DNA of 64,000 bases from Streptomyces aurantiacus JA 4570 (GCF_000414115.1 NZ_AOPZ01000067.1:1-64000); one strand, 5' to 3'; positions 24,980 through 34,601 are shown, counted from the stretch's first letter. Made by a program: numbers and translations. The notes: generated by a model not told the origin, from the sequence alone.

Positions 24980-25098
24980 GCGTCGGGAACCTGCTCGCGT
25001 CGGGAACCTGTTCACCTTGGCAACCTGCTCACGTCGGCAACCTGCTCGCGTCGGCAACCTGTTCACCTCGGGAACCTGTTCACGTCGGGAACCTATTC
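24980..25098 (+). repeat. Seven tandem 17-bp repeats
   Basis: Seven contiguous units of 17 bases with consensus RCGTCGGSAACCTGYTC run without gaps, and a partial eighth follows. Each unit contains GSAACCTGYTC, in several copies the inverted repeat GAAC-CT-GTTC. Seventeen is not a multiple of three, so the array is not coding. It lies between the divergent XRE gene and the secreted-protein gene. Confidence 0.9.
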
Positions 25099-25199
25099 AA
25101 GTCGCCCGCACGTTGAAGCGATTGGCGCCCTGGGCGCCCTCCGGGTGCTGCCCGGCACCGCACCACCCCGACGACCAAGACCCGACCAGGAGGCCCCGA

Positions 25200-25652
25200 G
25201 TGCCGTATCGCACCCGGTCGGCGCGCCTGGCCGCGTCCCTGCTCTCGGCCGTCGTCGCCGTCCTGGCGTTCGCAGTCCCCTCCTCCTCCCGCGCCGCCAC
25301 CGCGATCGGCGCCGCCGCCCAGCACTGGGTGACACCGGCCGCCGCCGCACAGCTGAGCGGCACGCACACCGCCAACTCCCCGGGCCAGCAGCGGCCCAGG
25401 GCCCACGGCGCGCACGTCTCGTACGGCGCGGAGGGCCCGGCGGGGACCCGAGCGGTCCACGCGGCCGTCGCACATCTCCACCAAGGGCACCTTCCGCACC
25501 CGCCGTTCCCCGGGACCACCGGCCCCGGCACCGAGCGCGCGCCGCACCGGTCCCTCGGCGGCCCGGACGCCCGCCTGTTCACCTCCACGCCGCCCGCGCA
25601 GTTCGCGCACGCGGCGGCCGAGCCGCGCGGCCCCCCTTCACGACGGAGCTGA
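25200..25652 (+). CDS. Small secreted His/Pro-rich protein
   Basis: The 150-residue product starts at GTG 25200 behind AGGAGG. Residues 1-32 are a Sec signal peptide (ARLAASLLSAVVAVLAFAVP, then SSSRAA). The mature part is low-complexity, rich in His, Pro and Gly, with no family recognised. His clusters (HAAVAHLHQGHLPHPPFP) could bind metal. The tandem 17-bp array is directly upstream and may regulate it. Confidence 0.65.
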   Translation: MPYRTRSARLAASLLSAVVAVLAFAVPSSSRAATAIGAAAQHWVTPAAAAQLSGTHTANSPGQQRPRAHGAHVSYGAEGPAGTRAVHAAVAHLHQGHLPHPPFPGTTGPGTERAPHRSLGGPDARLFTSTPPAQFAHAAAEPRGPPSRRS

Positions 25653-25862
25653 CGACACCTCACCGGACGCCGCGCCCCACCGGCCGGAGCCTCCGGGGCG
25701 CGAGCGCGCCCCGAGCCGGCCCGGATGCCGGGGCCCGTCCGCCCTTCGTCATGACCTCCCGCTGAGGGCCCCTCATGGCCCTCCCGCCGAGGTCTTCACG
25801 GCCTCCTCCTGAGGCCCTCCTGGCGTCCCGTGACGCCTTCCTCGTGGATGTGGAGAACTCCC

Positions 25863-28229
25863 ATGCCCCGCGCACCCTGGTGGCGGGCGATCGTCGCGCT
25901 CGTCGCCGTCGCCGCCTCGCTGTTCCTCGCCCTCACCCAGTCGCCCCGCCTCGGCCTCGACCTGAGAGGCGGCACGCAGATCGTCCTGGAGACCAAGGAC
26001 TCACCCACCGTCGAAGCCGACGCCGACGCCACCCGCAGGGCCGTGGAGGTCCTGCGGCAGCGCGTCGACGCCCTCGGCGTGTCCGAGCCGAGCCTCGCGC
26101 AGGCCGGGGACAGCAGGATCATCGTCGAGCTGCCGGGCGTGCAGGACCCCCGTGAGGCATCCCGGGTGATCGGCCGCACCGCGCAGCTTTCCGTGCACCC
26201 GGTGACGGCCGAGACCGACCGGAAGGACGCGTCCCGGCCCGCCGCCGACGGCTCCCGCACCCTGCCCGACCCCGACCGCCCCGGCGGCCACCTGAAGCTC
26301 GGGCCGACCGTGCTCACCGGCGAGGGCGTCAAGAACGCCGAGGCGGTCCTCGACCAGCAGAACATGAACGGCTGGTACGTCACGCTCGACTTCCGCGGCA
26401 AGGCGGGCGGTGACTGGGCCCGCGTCACCGGCGAGGCCGCGTGCGCACCCCAGGGCGCACCCGAGCGGCGCGTCGCCATCGTGCTCGACGACAAAGTCAT
26501 CTCCGCACCCGGCGTGAACGCCGACGTCGCGTGCGGGACCGGCATCACCGGCGGCAGCACCCAGATCACCGGAGGGTTCGACGAGGACGAGGCCCGCGAC
26601 CTGGCCGCGCTCGTCAAGGGCGGCGCCCTGCCCGTCCCCGTCGACGTCGTCGAACAGCGCACCGTCGGCCCCACCCTCGGCGCCGACGCCATCGCCGCCA
26701 GCACCCAGGCGGCCCTCATCGGCCTGGCCCTGACGGCGCTGTTCATCACCGTCGTCTACCGGCTCCTCGGCGCCCTCGCCACCCTCGCGCTCGCGCTGTA
26801 CGGACTCATGTCGTACGCGGCCCTGCTGGCCGTCGGCGCCACCCTGACGCTGCCGGGCCTGGCCGGTTTCGTCCTGGCGATCGGCATGGCGGTCGACGCC
26901 AACGTGCTGGTCTTCGAGCGCGCGCGGGAGGAATACCTCGGCCCGCGCGCCCCAGCAACTGAACCGGCGGCCCGCGTGCGGGGTACGGCTTCCAAGAGCC
27001 TGCCCAAGGCGCTGCACACCGGTTTCGCCAAGGCATGGAGCGCGGTCGTCGACTCCAACGTCACGACACTTCTGGCGGCGGGCCTGCTCTTCTACTTCGC
27101 CACCGGGCCCGTGAAGGGCTTCGGCGTGACGCTGTCCATCGGCGTCCTGGTGTCGATGGTCTCGGCGTTCGTGGTGACGCGGGTGCTCGCCGAAACGGCC
27201 GTCCGGCGCGGCTTCGTGCGCCGTCGCCCCCACCTCACCGGCCTCGCCACCACCGGCCGCGTCCGCACCCTGCTCGCCCGCCGCGAACCCCGCATCGTGC
27301 ACCACCGGCGCCGCTGGCTCGGCGCCAGCGCCCTGCTGGTCGCCGTGGCCGTCGCGGGCATCGTCGTGCGCGGGCTCGACCTGGGCGTCGAGTTCACCGG
27401 CGGGCGCCTCGTCGAGTACTCCACCAGCAAACAGGTGGACGCCGACACCGCACGCACGGCCGTCGCCGACGCCGGGTTCCCACGTGCCGTGGTGCAGGAG
27501 TCCGGCGAGGGCGACATCACCGTACGCACCGGTGAACTCAGCGACGCCGAACAGCAGCAGATCAAGGAGGCACTGGCCGAGCACGGCGGCGGGCGGGCCA
27601 CCGTGGAACGCGACGAGCAGATCGGCCCGAGCCTCGGTGACGAGCTGCGCCACAAGGCGCTCATCGCGCTCGGCATCGCCGTGGCCGCCCAACTGATCTA
27701 TCTGAGCGTCCGGTTCCGCTGGACCTTCGCGTCGGCCGCCGTCACCGCCATGGTCCACGACGTGCTGCTTGTGGTGGGCCTGTTCGCCTGGCTCGGCAAG
27801 ACCGTCGACAGCGTCTTCCTGGCCGCCGTGCTCACCGTGATCGGCTACTCCGTCAACGACACCGTGGTCGTCTTCGACCGCATCCGGGAGGCACGCCGCC
27901 GCGACCCCCGCGCCGACCTGGCGGCGACCGCCAACAAGGCCGTCGTCCGGACGCTGCCGCGCACCGTGAACACGGGTATGGGCGCCCTGTTCGTGCTGGC
28001 AGCGCTGGCCGTTCTCGGCGGCGACTCGCTCGCGGACTTCTCCGTGGCACTGATCGCGGGCGTCGTCCTCGGCATGGTGTCGACGGTGTCCGTGGCGGTA
28101 CCGGTCGCGGTGTTCCTGGAAACCCGCAAACCGGCCGCACCGAAGGGGCGATCCACGCGCCACGACCGGGGCCGCCCCGCAAACCCGCTGGAAGCCCGGC
28201 GGCAACGGGGAACGGGCGCGGTGGTCTGA
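25863..28229 (+). CDS. secDF: SecD-SecF fusion, protein translocase accessory subunit
   Basis: The 788-residue protein joins SecD and SecF in one chain. The SecD half has LGLDLRGGTQIVLET near residue 27, periplasmic P1 domains and GFVLAIGMAVDANVLVFERAREE; the SecF half starts near residue 490 with GVEFTGGRLVEYSTS and ends with IGYSVNDTVVVFDRIREARR. It uses the proton motive force to complete Sec export. Streptomyces usually has separate secD and secF near ruvABC, so this is likely the additional fused copy. ATG 25863 is chosen since the first membrane helix follows at once. The C-terminal tail is basic and disordered. Confidence 0.93.
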   Translation: MPRAPWWRAIVALVAVAASLFLALTQSPRLGLDLRGGTQIVLETKDSPTVEADADATRRAVEVLRQRVDALGVSEPSLAQAGDSRIIVELPGVQDPREASRVIGRTAQLSVHPVTAETDRKDASRPAADGSRTLPDPDRPGGHLKLGPTVLTGEGVKNAEAVLDQQNMNGWYVTLDFRGKAGGDWARVTGEAACAPQGAPERRVAIVLDDKVISAPGVNADVACGTGITGGSTQITGGFDEDEARDLAALVKGGALPVPVDVVEQRTVGPTLGADAIAASTQAALIGLALTALFITVVYRLLGALATLALALYGLMSYAALLAVGATLTLPGLAGFVLAIGMAVDANVLVFERAREEYLGPRAPATEPAARVRGTASKSLPKALHTGFAKAWSAVVDSNVTTLLAAGLLFYFATGPVKGFGVTLSIGVLVSMVSAFVVTRVLAETAVRRGFVRRRPHLTGLATTGRVRTLLARREPRIVHHRRRWLGASALLVAVAVAGIVVRGLDLGVEFTGGRLVEYSTSKQVDADTARTAVADAGFPRAVVQESGEGDITVRTGELSDAEQQQIKEALAEHGGGRATVERDEQIGPSLGDELRHKALIALGIAVAAQLIYLSVRFRWTFASAAVTAMVHDVLLVVGLFAWLGKTVDSVFLAAVLTVIGYSVNDTVVVFDRIREARRRDPRADLAATANKAVVRTLPRTVNTGMGALFVLAALAVLGGDSLADFSVALIAGVVLGMVSTVSVAVPVAVFLETRKPAAPKGRSTRHDRGRPANPLEARRQRGTGAVV

Positions 28230-28457
28230 GCCTGTCCCACCGTTCCAGCTCGGGCCACGACTCGGGCCCGGCGAGGCTGAACCCCTTGCCGTGCCCGGGC
28301 GGCCGGCCGTCCGTGGGTCGCAGACGGGCGACGGGTTCGGCAGCCGCAGGACGCGGTCGTCAGGCTTCATGGGCTTCTGGCAGACGACTTGGCCGATCCC
28401 AACTAGCCTGAAGTCGGCGCACTTTGGTGCCGGTGCAGTGCGGAGAGGGAGTGCCAT

Positions 28458-29402
28458 GTGAACCTTACGGTGCCGGGATTTCTCCCTCTCATTCACGCTG
28501 CGCTGCGTGCGGGAGTGTTCCACGAGTTGCAGAGGGTCTGCGAGGCCCGAGACGGGCCCGGCCTCGGCCTCCTCGTCGAGTACCTGGACCGCGAGTACGC
28601 GTTTCTCCGACGGGAACAACGCCGCTCCCCGAGCGGGAACTTCTGGGAGAGTTTCCAGGACGGCCTGGAGCGGTACGGCCGGGTGCCGTACCACGGCGTC
28701 TACTACGAGCAGCCCGGCCTCGTGGCCGGGGGCCTGAAGTTGCCCTTCATCGCCGACACGTTCCGGTTCCTGGACACGTATACCAAAGACACGCTGGACA
28801 TCCACTTCCTTCCGGCAGACCTGGAGCCTCACGGGGCGGTCACCAGAGGCCGGCCCTTGTACTACCACCTGGAGGATTCGTTCAGCACGATGCGGCCCAC
28901 GGTCGACACCCTCTACGTGTGGAAGACAACGGACCTGGCTCAGGCGGACCGGCCCGAACACGTCGAGGCGCTCCGCCTGGGCCACTTTCACACCGATGCC
29001 CGCTGTGGGGTCATCGCAGCGCTCGCACTCCTGCTGGAAGTCCACGTCCCGCTGGCCCACGCCGTACGCGATGCGTGCGAGCAGCCCGCCCGTCTGGACG
29101 CCGCCGAGCTGCGTAACCTGCTGCCGCGGAAGGGGCGCCGCGCCCGTAGGGCCGCACGCGCCTGGGCCGACGCCTTCGCCGCCCGCTACCACGACCGCGA
29201 AGACGTCCAGTCCGTCCAGGCGATCATCGCTGACCTCCAGTCGCCGCGCCGCGACCGGCGGGAGACGGCGCGCACCGTGCTGGCGGCCATGCTCGCGCTC
29301 ACCGGCGCGCTCGGTGCGCCGCACGTGCTGACCCACGACGTCCCGGAGACGTACCAGGTCATCCACGAGCTGTTTCTGAACCTGACAGGTGCCGAGCGGT
29401 AA
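28458..29402 (+). CDS. Hypothetical protein, 314 residues
   Basis: The product starts at GTG 28458 with GGAGAGGGA 7 bases upstream. I do not recognise a family. It is soluble, without signal or membrane helices. The middle has aromatic-rich segments (GRVPYHGVYYEQPGLVAGG, TFRFLDTYTKDTLDIHFLP) and the end is helical and basic (RKGRRARRAARAWADAFAAR). Codon use is that of a real gene. It stands alone between SecDF and the M64 peptidase and is separated from the latter by a hairpin. Confidence 0.7.
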   Translation: MNLTVPGFLPLIHAALRAGVFHELQRVCEARDGPGLGLLVEYLDREYAFLRREQRRSPSGNFWESFQDGLERYGRVPYHGVYYEQPGLVAGGLKLPFIADTFRFLDTYTKDTLDIHFLPADLEPHGAVTRGRPLYYHLEDSFSTMRPTVDTLYVWKTTDLAQADRPEHVEALRLGHFHTDARCGVIAALALLLEVHVPLAHAVRDACEQPARLDAAELRNLLPRKGRRARRAARAWADAFAARYHDREDVQSVQAIIADLQSPRRDRRETARTVLAAMLALTGALGAPHVLTHDVPETYQVIHELFLNLTGAER

Positions 29403-29525
29403 GGGATCCTCGCCGCGGCGGTGACGTCGGGGGCGGGCAGCTCTACGCGACGCAGCCGGGAAGCTGGGCGCACCGAGGGGCGCCCGACGCAATGCACTGG
29501 GAAAAAGCACCCTCCGACGCACCGC

Positions 29526-29556
29526 GGCCGGTGACCCTGGGGGAGGGGCACCGGCC
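29526..29556 (+). terminator. Hairpin between convergent genes
   Basis: GGCCGGTG pairs perfectly with CACCGGCC across a 15-base loop between the convergent hypothetical and M64 peptidase genes. Confidence 0.6.
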
Positions 29557-29579
29557 GGGTGCGGGCGGTTGGCGACGCG

Positions 29580-30902
29580 TCAGCGCGCCACCCGCCACGT
29601 CACCGAACCCTTGAGGAGCTTGCGCAGCTCCGGGTCGCGGACCGCCCGGGTCGGGTCCGTGGCGCGCACGGTGACCGTGTGGGCGCGCCCGTCGGCGGGC
29701 ACACCCAGGGCCCGCGGCGTCACGGACCGGGCGTCGATGCCCTTCTTCACGGACCGCCCGTCGACGGACCACCGCAGCCGTACGCCCTCGGCGGCCTGCA
29801 CCTTGACGCGCTGGCCGCGCCGCACCGCGGTGTCCGTGGGCGTGACCGCGGAGACGGCGGGCGCGTGCCGGTGGAAGCCCGCGATCATCGCCTCGCGCCC
29901 GGGCGAGTTGAACTCCCGGCCGAGCGTGCGCATGATCGAGTTCTCCGTGGGCCGGTACAGGCCGCGCGGGTAGTAGCCGCCGCCCTCGTACGCGCCGACG
30001 GTGCCGCCGTCCGGCGAGGACTGGCCGATCCAGCGGTACCACTTCTTCTTCTGCGCGGTGAGCTGGGCGGCGTTGAGCTTGCTGATGTTCGACTCCCACG
30101 GCTCGGTGCCGGTGTACGTGCCGTTGTCGTCGTACACGTACTCGTCCGCCAGCTTGCCCAGCGAGTGCCCCGTCTCGTGCACGACGACCTGCGAGGACTG
30201 GGCGTGGTCGGAGGACGCGGTGGCGATGCCGTCGTAGCCGGAGGGCGAGGTGATGTCGTTGTAGCCCGCGCCGCCGTACTTGGTGGAGTTGGACAGCACG
30301 ATCACGAGGTCGGGGTCGGCGGCCTTGCTCGCGTACGCCTCCACCTTGTTGGTGTCGACGCACAGCAGCCGCTCGATGCCGTCGCAGTAGAACGCCGAGC
30401 CGAGCGCGGTGTCCTTGCGGACGTTGCTCGTCGGGTCGCCCGAGACGCCCGACTGCCGGGAGTGCGCGTCCACCGCCCATACGTTGAAGAGGTTCTTGTA
30501 CGAGGCGTACGGCTGGACGGCCGACACCTCCGCCCACTTCTTCCGCACGTCGGCGTGGAAGTCCTCCTGCTGGGCTGCGGTGTAGCCGTCGCCGATGAAG
30601 ACGACGTCGGCCTTGGAGCCGACCGGGCCGTTCCGCACGATCGGGACGACGGTGCCGTCGTCAGCCACGGACTCGCGCTCCTTGGCGGAGAGCGGCTCGG
30701 GGGCCGGTACCTCGGTGTGCTTGGGGTGGCCGCCGGGGCCGGCGAAGTACTCGACGTGCTGGGTGGAGCGGGAGGCGGGGCCGGGGTCCGGCTCCGCGGT
30801 GGCACCCGCCGTGGCGGCGAGCGTCGCCGCCAGGGCGATACCGGCGGCCGTGGCGGCTTTGAGCGGCGTACGTCTGGCTATGCCGGACTTGCGTCTGCGC
30901 AT
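29580..30902 (-). CDS. Secreted M64-family (IgA peptidase-like) zinc metallopeptidase
   Basis: The 440-residue protein has a signal peptide with RRTPLKAATAAGIALAATLA followed by an AxA-type site (ATAEPD). The catalytic domain has the zinc motif HETGHSLGKLADEY (HExxH plus the following ligand Asp/Glu) and the M64 markers DVVFIGDGYTAAQQEDF and NLFNVWAVDAHSRQSGVS. The C-terminal 95 residues form an Ig-like beta domain. It is an exported peptidase; the natural substrate of streptomycete M64 enzymes is not established. Confidence 0.9.
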   Translation of the reverse strand: MRRRKSGIARRTPLKAATAAGIALAATLAATAGATAEPDPGPASRSTQHVEYFAGPGGHPKHTEVPAPEPLSAKERESVADDGTVVPIVRNGPVGSKADVVFIGDGYTAAQQEDFHADVRKKWAEVSAVQPYASYKNLFNVWAVDAHSRQSGVSGDPTSNVRKDTALGSAFYCDGIERLLCVDTNKVEAYASKAADPDLVIVLSNSTKYGGAGYNDITSPSGYDGIATASSDHAQSSQVVVHETGHSLGKLADEYVYDDNGTYTGTEPWESNISKLNAAQLTAQKKKWYRWIGQSSPDGGTVGAYEGGGYYPRGLYRPTENSIMRTLGREFNSPGREAMIAGFHRHAPAVSAVTPTDTAVRRGQRVKVQAAEGVRLRWSVDGRSVKKGIDARSVTPRALGVPADGRAHTVTVRATDPTRAVRDPELRKLLKGSVTWRVAR

Positions 30903-31199
30903 GGTGGGGGTCCTTCCGAAATCCGCCGTGTAAATGGCGAGTTAAGCCTGGTTAAGGCGCCGCTCAACGTAGAGGTTCCGGAGGCGTCAGGCAATGCCGA
31001 GGCGCAAGTTACTTATGGGACACATGAGTTCACGCCAGACTGAGCGCAGCGCCGAGCGCTCGCAGAACCTGTGGCGGCCGCTCACCGCACACCAGGTCCT
31101 GACCCCCACACGGGTGACTGGCTGCCGAATTCCCTCCGGCATCTATGCACCACCGCGGACATCGACTTAGCTCGGGACCTGACCTACGGAGGGGGAGAG

Positions 31200-32582
31200 G
31201 TGGCGGAGAACAGTACCGAGGGCGCCCGGCTCGACGACCCCGTCGAGATCGGCCGCCGCGTGCTGCGGCTGCGTACCGAACAGGGGCTCACCCAGCGGCA
31301 GCTGGCCGAGCCCGCCTACACGGCCGCGTACGTCTCCACGCTGGAGTCGGGCAGGGTGCGGCCCTCGGAGTCCGCGCTGCGCCATCTCGCCGGCCGGCTC
31401 GGCGTCGGCTACGACGAGCTGGCCACGGGACGCCCCGCGCACCTGGCCACGGACCTGCGGCTGCGCCTGACCGACGCGCGCCGCGCCCTCGCCACGGGCG
31501 ACCCCGAGGACGCGGCCGCGCTGTTCCGCATCCTCGGCGAGGAGGCCGTGGCGCACGACCTGGTGGAGGAGCGGGCCGCGGCCCTGCAAGGACTCGGCGA
31601 CTGCCTGCTCGAATCCGGCGAACTCACCGACGCCCGCGACTGCTTCGCCACCGTCGAACGCCTCCTCGCCGACCAGCCCCTGCCGCTGCGCGTCCCCGCC
31701 ATCCGCGGCCGCGCCACCGCCCACCTCCTCACCGGCGAACTGCGCTACTCCTGCTACCTCCTGGAGACCACCCTCGACGAGCTCAACGCATCCGGCCTGC
31801 ACGACCCCGACGCCCTGCTGCTGCTCTACACGGCGTCCATCGCCCCGTACATGGACATGGGCGCGCACGCACGCGCCGCGCACGCCGCCGAGCTGGCCCT
31901 GGCCCTCGCCCCGCGCGTCAGCGATCCGGCGCTGGTCGCCCACATGCACCGCGGAGTCGCCCGCACCCTCATCGCCGAGGGCCGCACCGCGGAGGCCGAC
32001 GCGTCCCTCGCCAAGGCCCAGGAGCTCTACCGCCACCTCCAGATCCGCACCGAACTCGCCCACTGCCACTGGATGCGCGGCTACGTCCACGCGCAGGACG
32101 GCGACCTGGAGCGGGCCGAGAGCGAGCTGCGCACGGCCCGCGACATGCTCGCGTCCAAGCGGGCGGCGCTCTTCACCGAGCAGGTCGAGGTCGAACTCGC
32201 GGACGTGCTGCGGCGGCGCGGCAAGGCCGACGAGGCGGAGGCGCTGCTGCGGCCGCTGCTCACCTCCGGCGAGGAGCCCGCCACCCTGGGCGCCGAACGC
32301 GGCGCCGTGCACGCCGGGGGCGCCCACCGGCTGCTCGGCCTGATCGCCGAGGAGCGCGGCGACACCGACGACGCCGAGGAGCACTACTGCGCCGCGCTCT
32401 CCCTGCTCGAACGCTCCAGCGCCGCGGGCGACCTGGCCGACCTGTGCCGCCTCCTCGGCGACCTGCTGCGCCGCACCGGCCGCGTCGAAGCGGCCCTGGA
32501 CGCCTACCGCACCGGGCTCGGCCACCGCGCGGCCCCCGGCACCACGACCCTCGGCCCGGCCCCGGCGACACCGCCGATGTGA
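31200..32582 (+). CDS. XRE-family regulator with TPR repeats
   Basis: The 460-residue product starts at GTG 31200 with a strong GGAGGGGGAG site. Residues 15-75 form a helix-turn-helix (IGRRVLRLRTEQGLTQRQLA, AAYVSTLESGRVRPSESALR). Residues 85-445 are TPR-like helical repeats (for example EEAVAHDLVEERAAALQGLG). This architecture is common in Streptomyces regulators of development or peptide sensing. No partner gene is adjacent, so the signal remains unknown. Confidence 0.85.
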   Translation: MAENSTEGARLDDPVEIGRRVLRLRTEQGLTQRQLAEPAYTAAYVSTLESGRVRPSESALRHLAGRLGVGYDELATGRPAHLATDLRLRLTDARRALATGDPEDAAALFRILGEEAVAHDLVEERAAALQGLGDCLLESGELTDARDCFATVERLLADQPLPLRVPAIRGRATAHLLTGELRYSCYLLETTLDELNASGLHDPDALLLLYTASIAPYMDMGAHARAAHAAELALALAPRVSDPALVAHMHRGVARTLIAEGRTAEADASLAKAQELYRHLQIRTELAHCHWMRGYVHAQDGDLERAESELRTARDMLASKRAALFTEQVEVELADVLRRRGKADEAEALLRPLLTSGEEPATLGAERGAVHAGGAHRLLGLIAEERGDTDDAEEHYCAALSLLERSSAAGDLADLCRLLGDLLRRTGRVEAALDAYRTGLGHRAAPGTTTLGPAPATPPM

Positions 32583-32730
32583 GCGGCGGCGGCCGGGGCT
32601 ACTCGAGCCGTCGAAGAGGCGGGCGACCTCGGCGCGCGTGCGCATCCGCGGCGGCACCTGGCCCTGCTTGTACGCCGTCGAGACGGACTTCTCCAGCTCC
32701 GGGTGCTCGTCGGGGGTGGTGCGGCCGGGG

Positions 32731-33591
32731 TCACGGCTGCTCCTGCGTATCTTGCACGTCCCCCGATGTGCACGAGGCCACGGGGTCCCCGGCGGCGAAG
32801 TCGCAGGGCGGGATGCCGGGATGGTGGCCCCCGGGCGCCGGGACGGACGCCGGGTCGGGCGCGGTCGCGGGGCCGAGGGAGAGGCGGGAGACGAGGCGGT
32901 AGCGGTCGCCGCGGTAGAGGGAGTGGACGTACTCCACGGGCTGCCCCGACGCGTCCGTGGTGAGCCGTTCGAAGAGCAGGGCGGGGGAGAGCTCCGGCAC
33001 GTCGAGCAGGCGTGCCTCGGAGCGGGTGACGACGGTCGGCTCGATCGTCTGCGTCGCCTCGTGCACCCGCACCCCGTGCCGCTCGCGCAGGTGCGCGTAC
33101 AGATCGCCGGTCTCCAGTTCCCGCGCGGAAAGCCCCGGCACCAGCTCGGCCTTGAGGTGCAGGTGCTCGACGGCCATCGGGGCGCCGTCGACGAGCCGCA
33201 GCCGCGCCACGTAAACGATCCGCCCCGCCGGCGACATCCGCAGCCTGCGCCCCACCCGGGCCCCGGCGGCGACCGTGGTGAACTCCAGCAGTCGGCTCGA
33301 CCAGGTGCCCGTCGCCTGGGGCACCGTCAGCGTCGCGCGCTCGGAGACCAGTTCCTGGGTGATCTTCGCCGGTGCCACGAACATGCCGCGGCCGTGTTCG
33401 CGTACGAGAAGGCCCGCCGCGACGAGTTCGTCGATCGCGGCCCGCAGCGTCGGCCGGGACACGCCGAGGCGGGCGCACAGGGTCCGCTCGGACGGGATGC
33501 CGTCCCCGGGCTGCCGCGACTCGATGAGATCCAGGACGAAGTCGCGCACACGCTCCCGCTTGAGCACCGTTCCCGGTGCGTCGGTCTCCAT
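32731..33591 (-). CDS. GntR/HutC-family transcriptional regulator
   Basis: The 286-residue product starts at ATG 33591 behind GGAGGG. Residues 14-80 are the winged helix (SRQPGDGIPSERTLCARLG, VSRPTLRAAIDELVAAGLLV), and residues 105-250 are a UTRA ligand domain (RIVYVARLRLVDGAPMAVEH). Such regulators usually respond to a sugar phosphate or amino-acid derivative. A 28-bp palindrome about 180 bases upstream is a candidate operator. The C-terminal tail after the domain is Cys/Pro-rich and unassigned. Confidence 0.87.
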   Translation of the reverse strand: METDAPGTVLKRERVRDFVLDLIESRQPGDGIPSERTLCARLGVSRPTLRAAIDELVAAGLLVREHGRGMFVAPAKITQELVSERATLTVPQATGTWSSRLLEFTTVAAGARVGRRLRMSPAGRIVYVARLRLVDGAPMAVEHLHLKAELVPGLSARELETGDLYAHLRERHGVRVHEATQTIEPTVVTRSEARLLDVPELSPALLFERLTTDASGQPVEYVHSLYRGDRYRLVSRLSLGPATAPDPASVPAPGGHHPGIPPCDFAAGDPVASCTSGDVQDTQEQP

Positions 33592-33767
33592 GTCGCCCTC
33601 CGCCGCCTCGCTGGTCAAGCGAAGTGTAGCCAGCGGAATCGCGAACGGGGCACGTCCGGGCAATCAACTCCGCGTGACGGCAGGCGAGTTGGATGGCGGG
33701 CGGGGCCGCGCGCCGAGGGTTGACGGCTCTGGGGGGCCGTGCCAACTTCATTCACCGTCGAGTGGTC

Positions 33768-33795
33768 ACTTGACCAGTTGCTCAACTAGTCAAGT
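33768..33795 (-). promoter_or_regulatory. 28-bp palindrome, candidate GntR operator
   Basis: The outer arms ACTTGAC and GTCAAGT and the inner arms AGTTG and CAACT form one nested palindrome with 24 of 28 positions symmetric. It lies between the GntR gene and the end of the biosynthetic operon. It is AT-richer than its surroundings. It could also act as a terminator for the operon, but has no T-run. Confidence 0.6.
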
Positions 33796-33827
33796 TGATG
33801 GCGCGCAGCCGATGGGTCAGCCGTCGG

Positions 33828-34601
33828 CTATGACCTTCTCCGGATCAGCCGCAGCAGCGCTTGTTCTGAAGCGCTGGACATCTCACTCGGGACACCCAGG
33901 GAGTCCAGATAGCCGACCGTCGCTCGCATCTCGGCCGACCGGCGCTCGGCGTGCTGCCAGGTGCCAGTGAGGAACCGGTCGATCATGACCGGTCCGTCGG
34001 CGCCCAGCTGGTCCGTGATCTGCTCGCGCATCCACTCTTCGCAGCCCGCCGCGCGAGCGGCCTCCACTGCCTCACAGATCACCAAGGCGAGCGGCTTCAT
34101 CAGCACGCTGCGCAGCAGTTTACGGACGGCGGCAGCACCAGCGGGAGACGTCAGCAGCTCGACAGGCGCGCCAAGTCCCCGCAGCACCCCGGCGACGGCG
34201 GGGCCACCAGGACCACTGACGACCACAGCCGTACGTGCGCCCGTGAGCGGTACCGTGCCGAGGATCGCGACATCGGCGAAGGACACCGGAGCACCGGCGA
34301 AGACCTCGGCGGCTTCAGTCATCGTTGCCGGGGAAGCCGCGGTCAGATCCGCCCAGCAGGTGCCCGGGGCGAGATCGGGGCGGGCCTGCGTCGCCAGGCG
34401 GACACTCATGGACGCCGAGGTGAGCAGCAGCACCAGCTCGGCGTCGCGTACGGCGTCGGCCAGGTGCGCCGCGCGGTGGACACCGACGGGGGTGGCGACG
34501 GGGCCGGGGTCGAATCCGGCCGTCTCGTGTCCGGCGGCGGCCAAGGCCGTCGCGTAACGGGAGCCGGCCTCGCCGAGGCCGATCACAGCGATGGGCATCA
34601 T
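33828..34601 (-). CDS. 6-phosphogluconate-dehydrogenase-like NAD(P)-binding protein (DUF1932 type)
   Basis: The 257-residue product starts at ATG 34601 with AAGGAGA upstream. A Rossmann fold opens with IAVIGLGEAGSRYATALAAAG (GxGxxG), followed by a LVLLLTSASMSVRLA strand and, in the C-terminal half, the DUF1932-type helical domain (AAVRKLLRSVLMKPLALVICE). It belongs to the beta-hydroxyacid dehydrogenase superfamily and probably oxidises or reduces a hydroxy acid. It is the last gene of the minus-strand biosynthetic operon, 73 bases behind the aminotransferase. Confidence 0.8.
   Translation of the reverse strand: MMPIAVIGLGEAGSRYATALAAAGHETAGFDPGPVATPVGVHRAAHLADAVRDAELVLLLTSASMSVRLATQARPDLAPGTCWADLTAASPATMTEAAEVFAGAPVSFADVAILGTVPLTGARTAVVVSGPGGPAVAGVLRGLGAPVELLTSPAGAAAVRKLLRSVLMKPLALVICEAVEAARAAGCEEWMREQITDQLGADGPVMIDRFLTGTWQHAERRSAEMRATVGYLDSLGVPSEMSSASEQALLRLIRRRS

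Noticed and set aside
24980..25098. The 17-bp array as a CRISPR locus
   Set aside because: The units are contiguous without unique spacers and are shorter than any CRISPR repeat; no cas gene is nearby.
26001..29522. A 1173-residue minus-strand ORF
   Set aside because: It is the antisense shadow of the SecDF gene and its neighbour in GC-rich DNA; the product is low-complexity with no domain.
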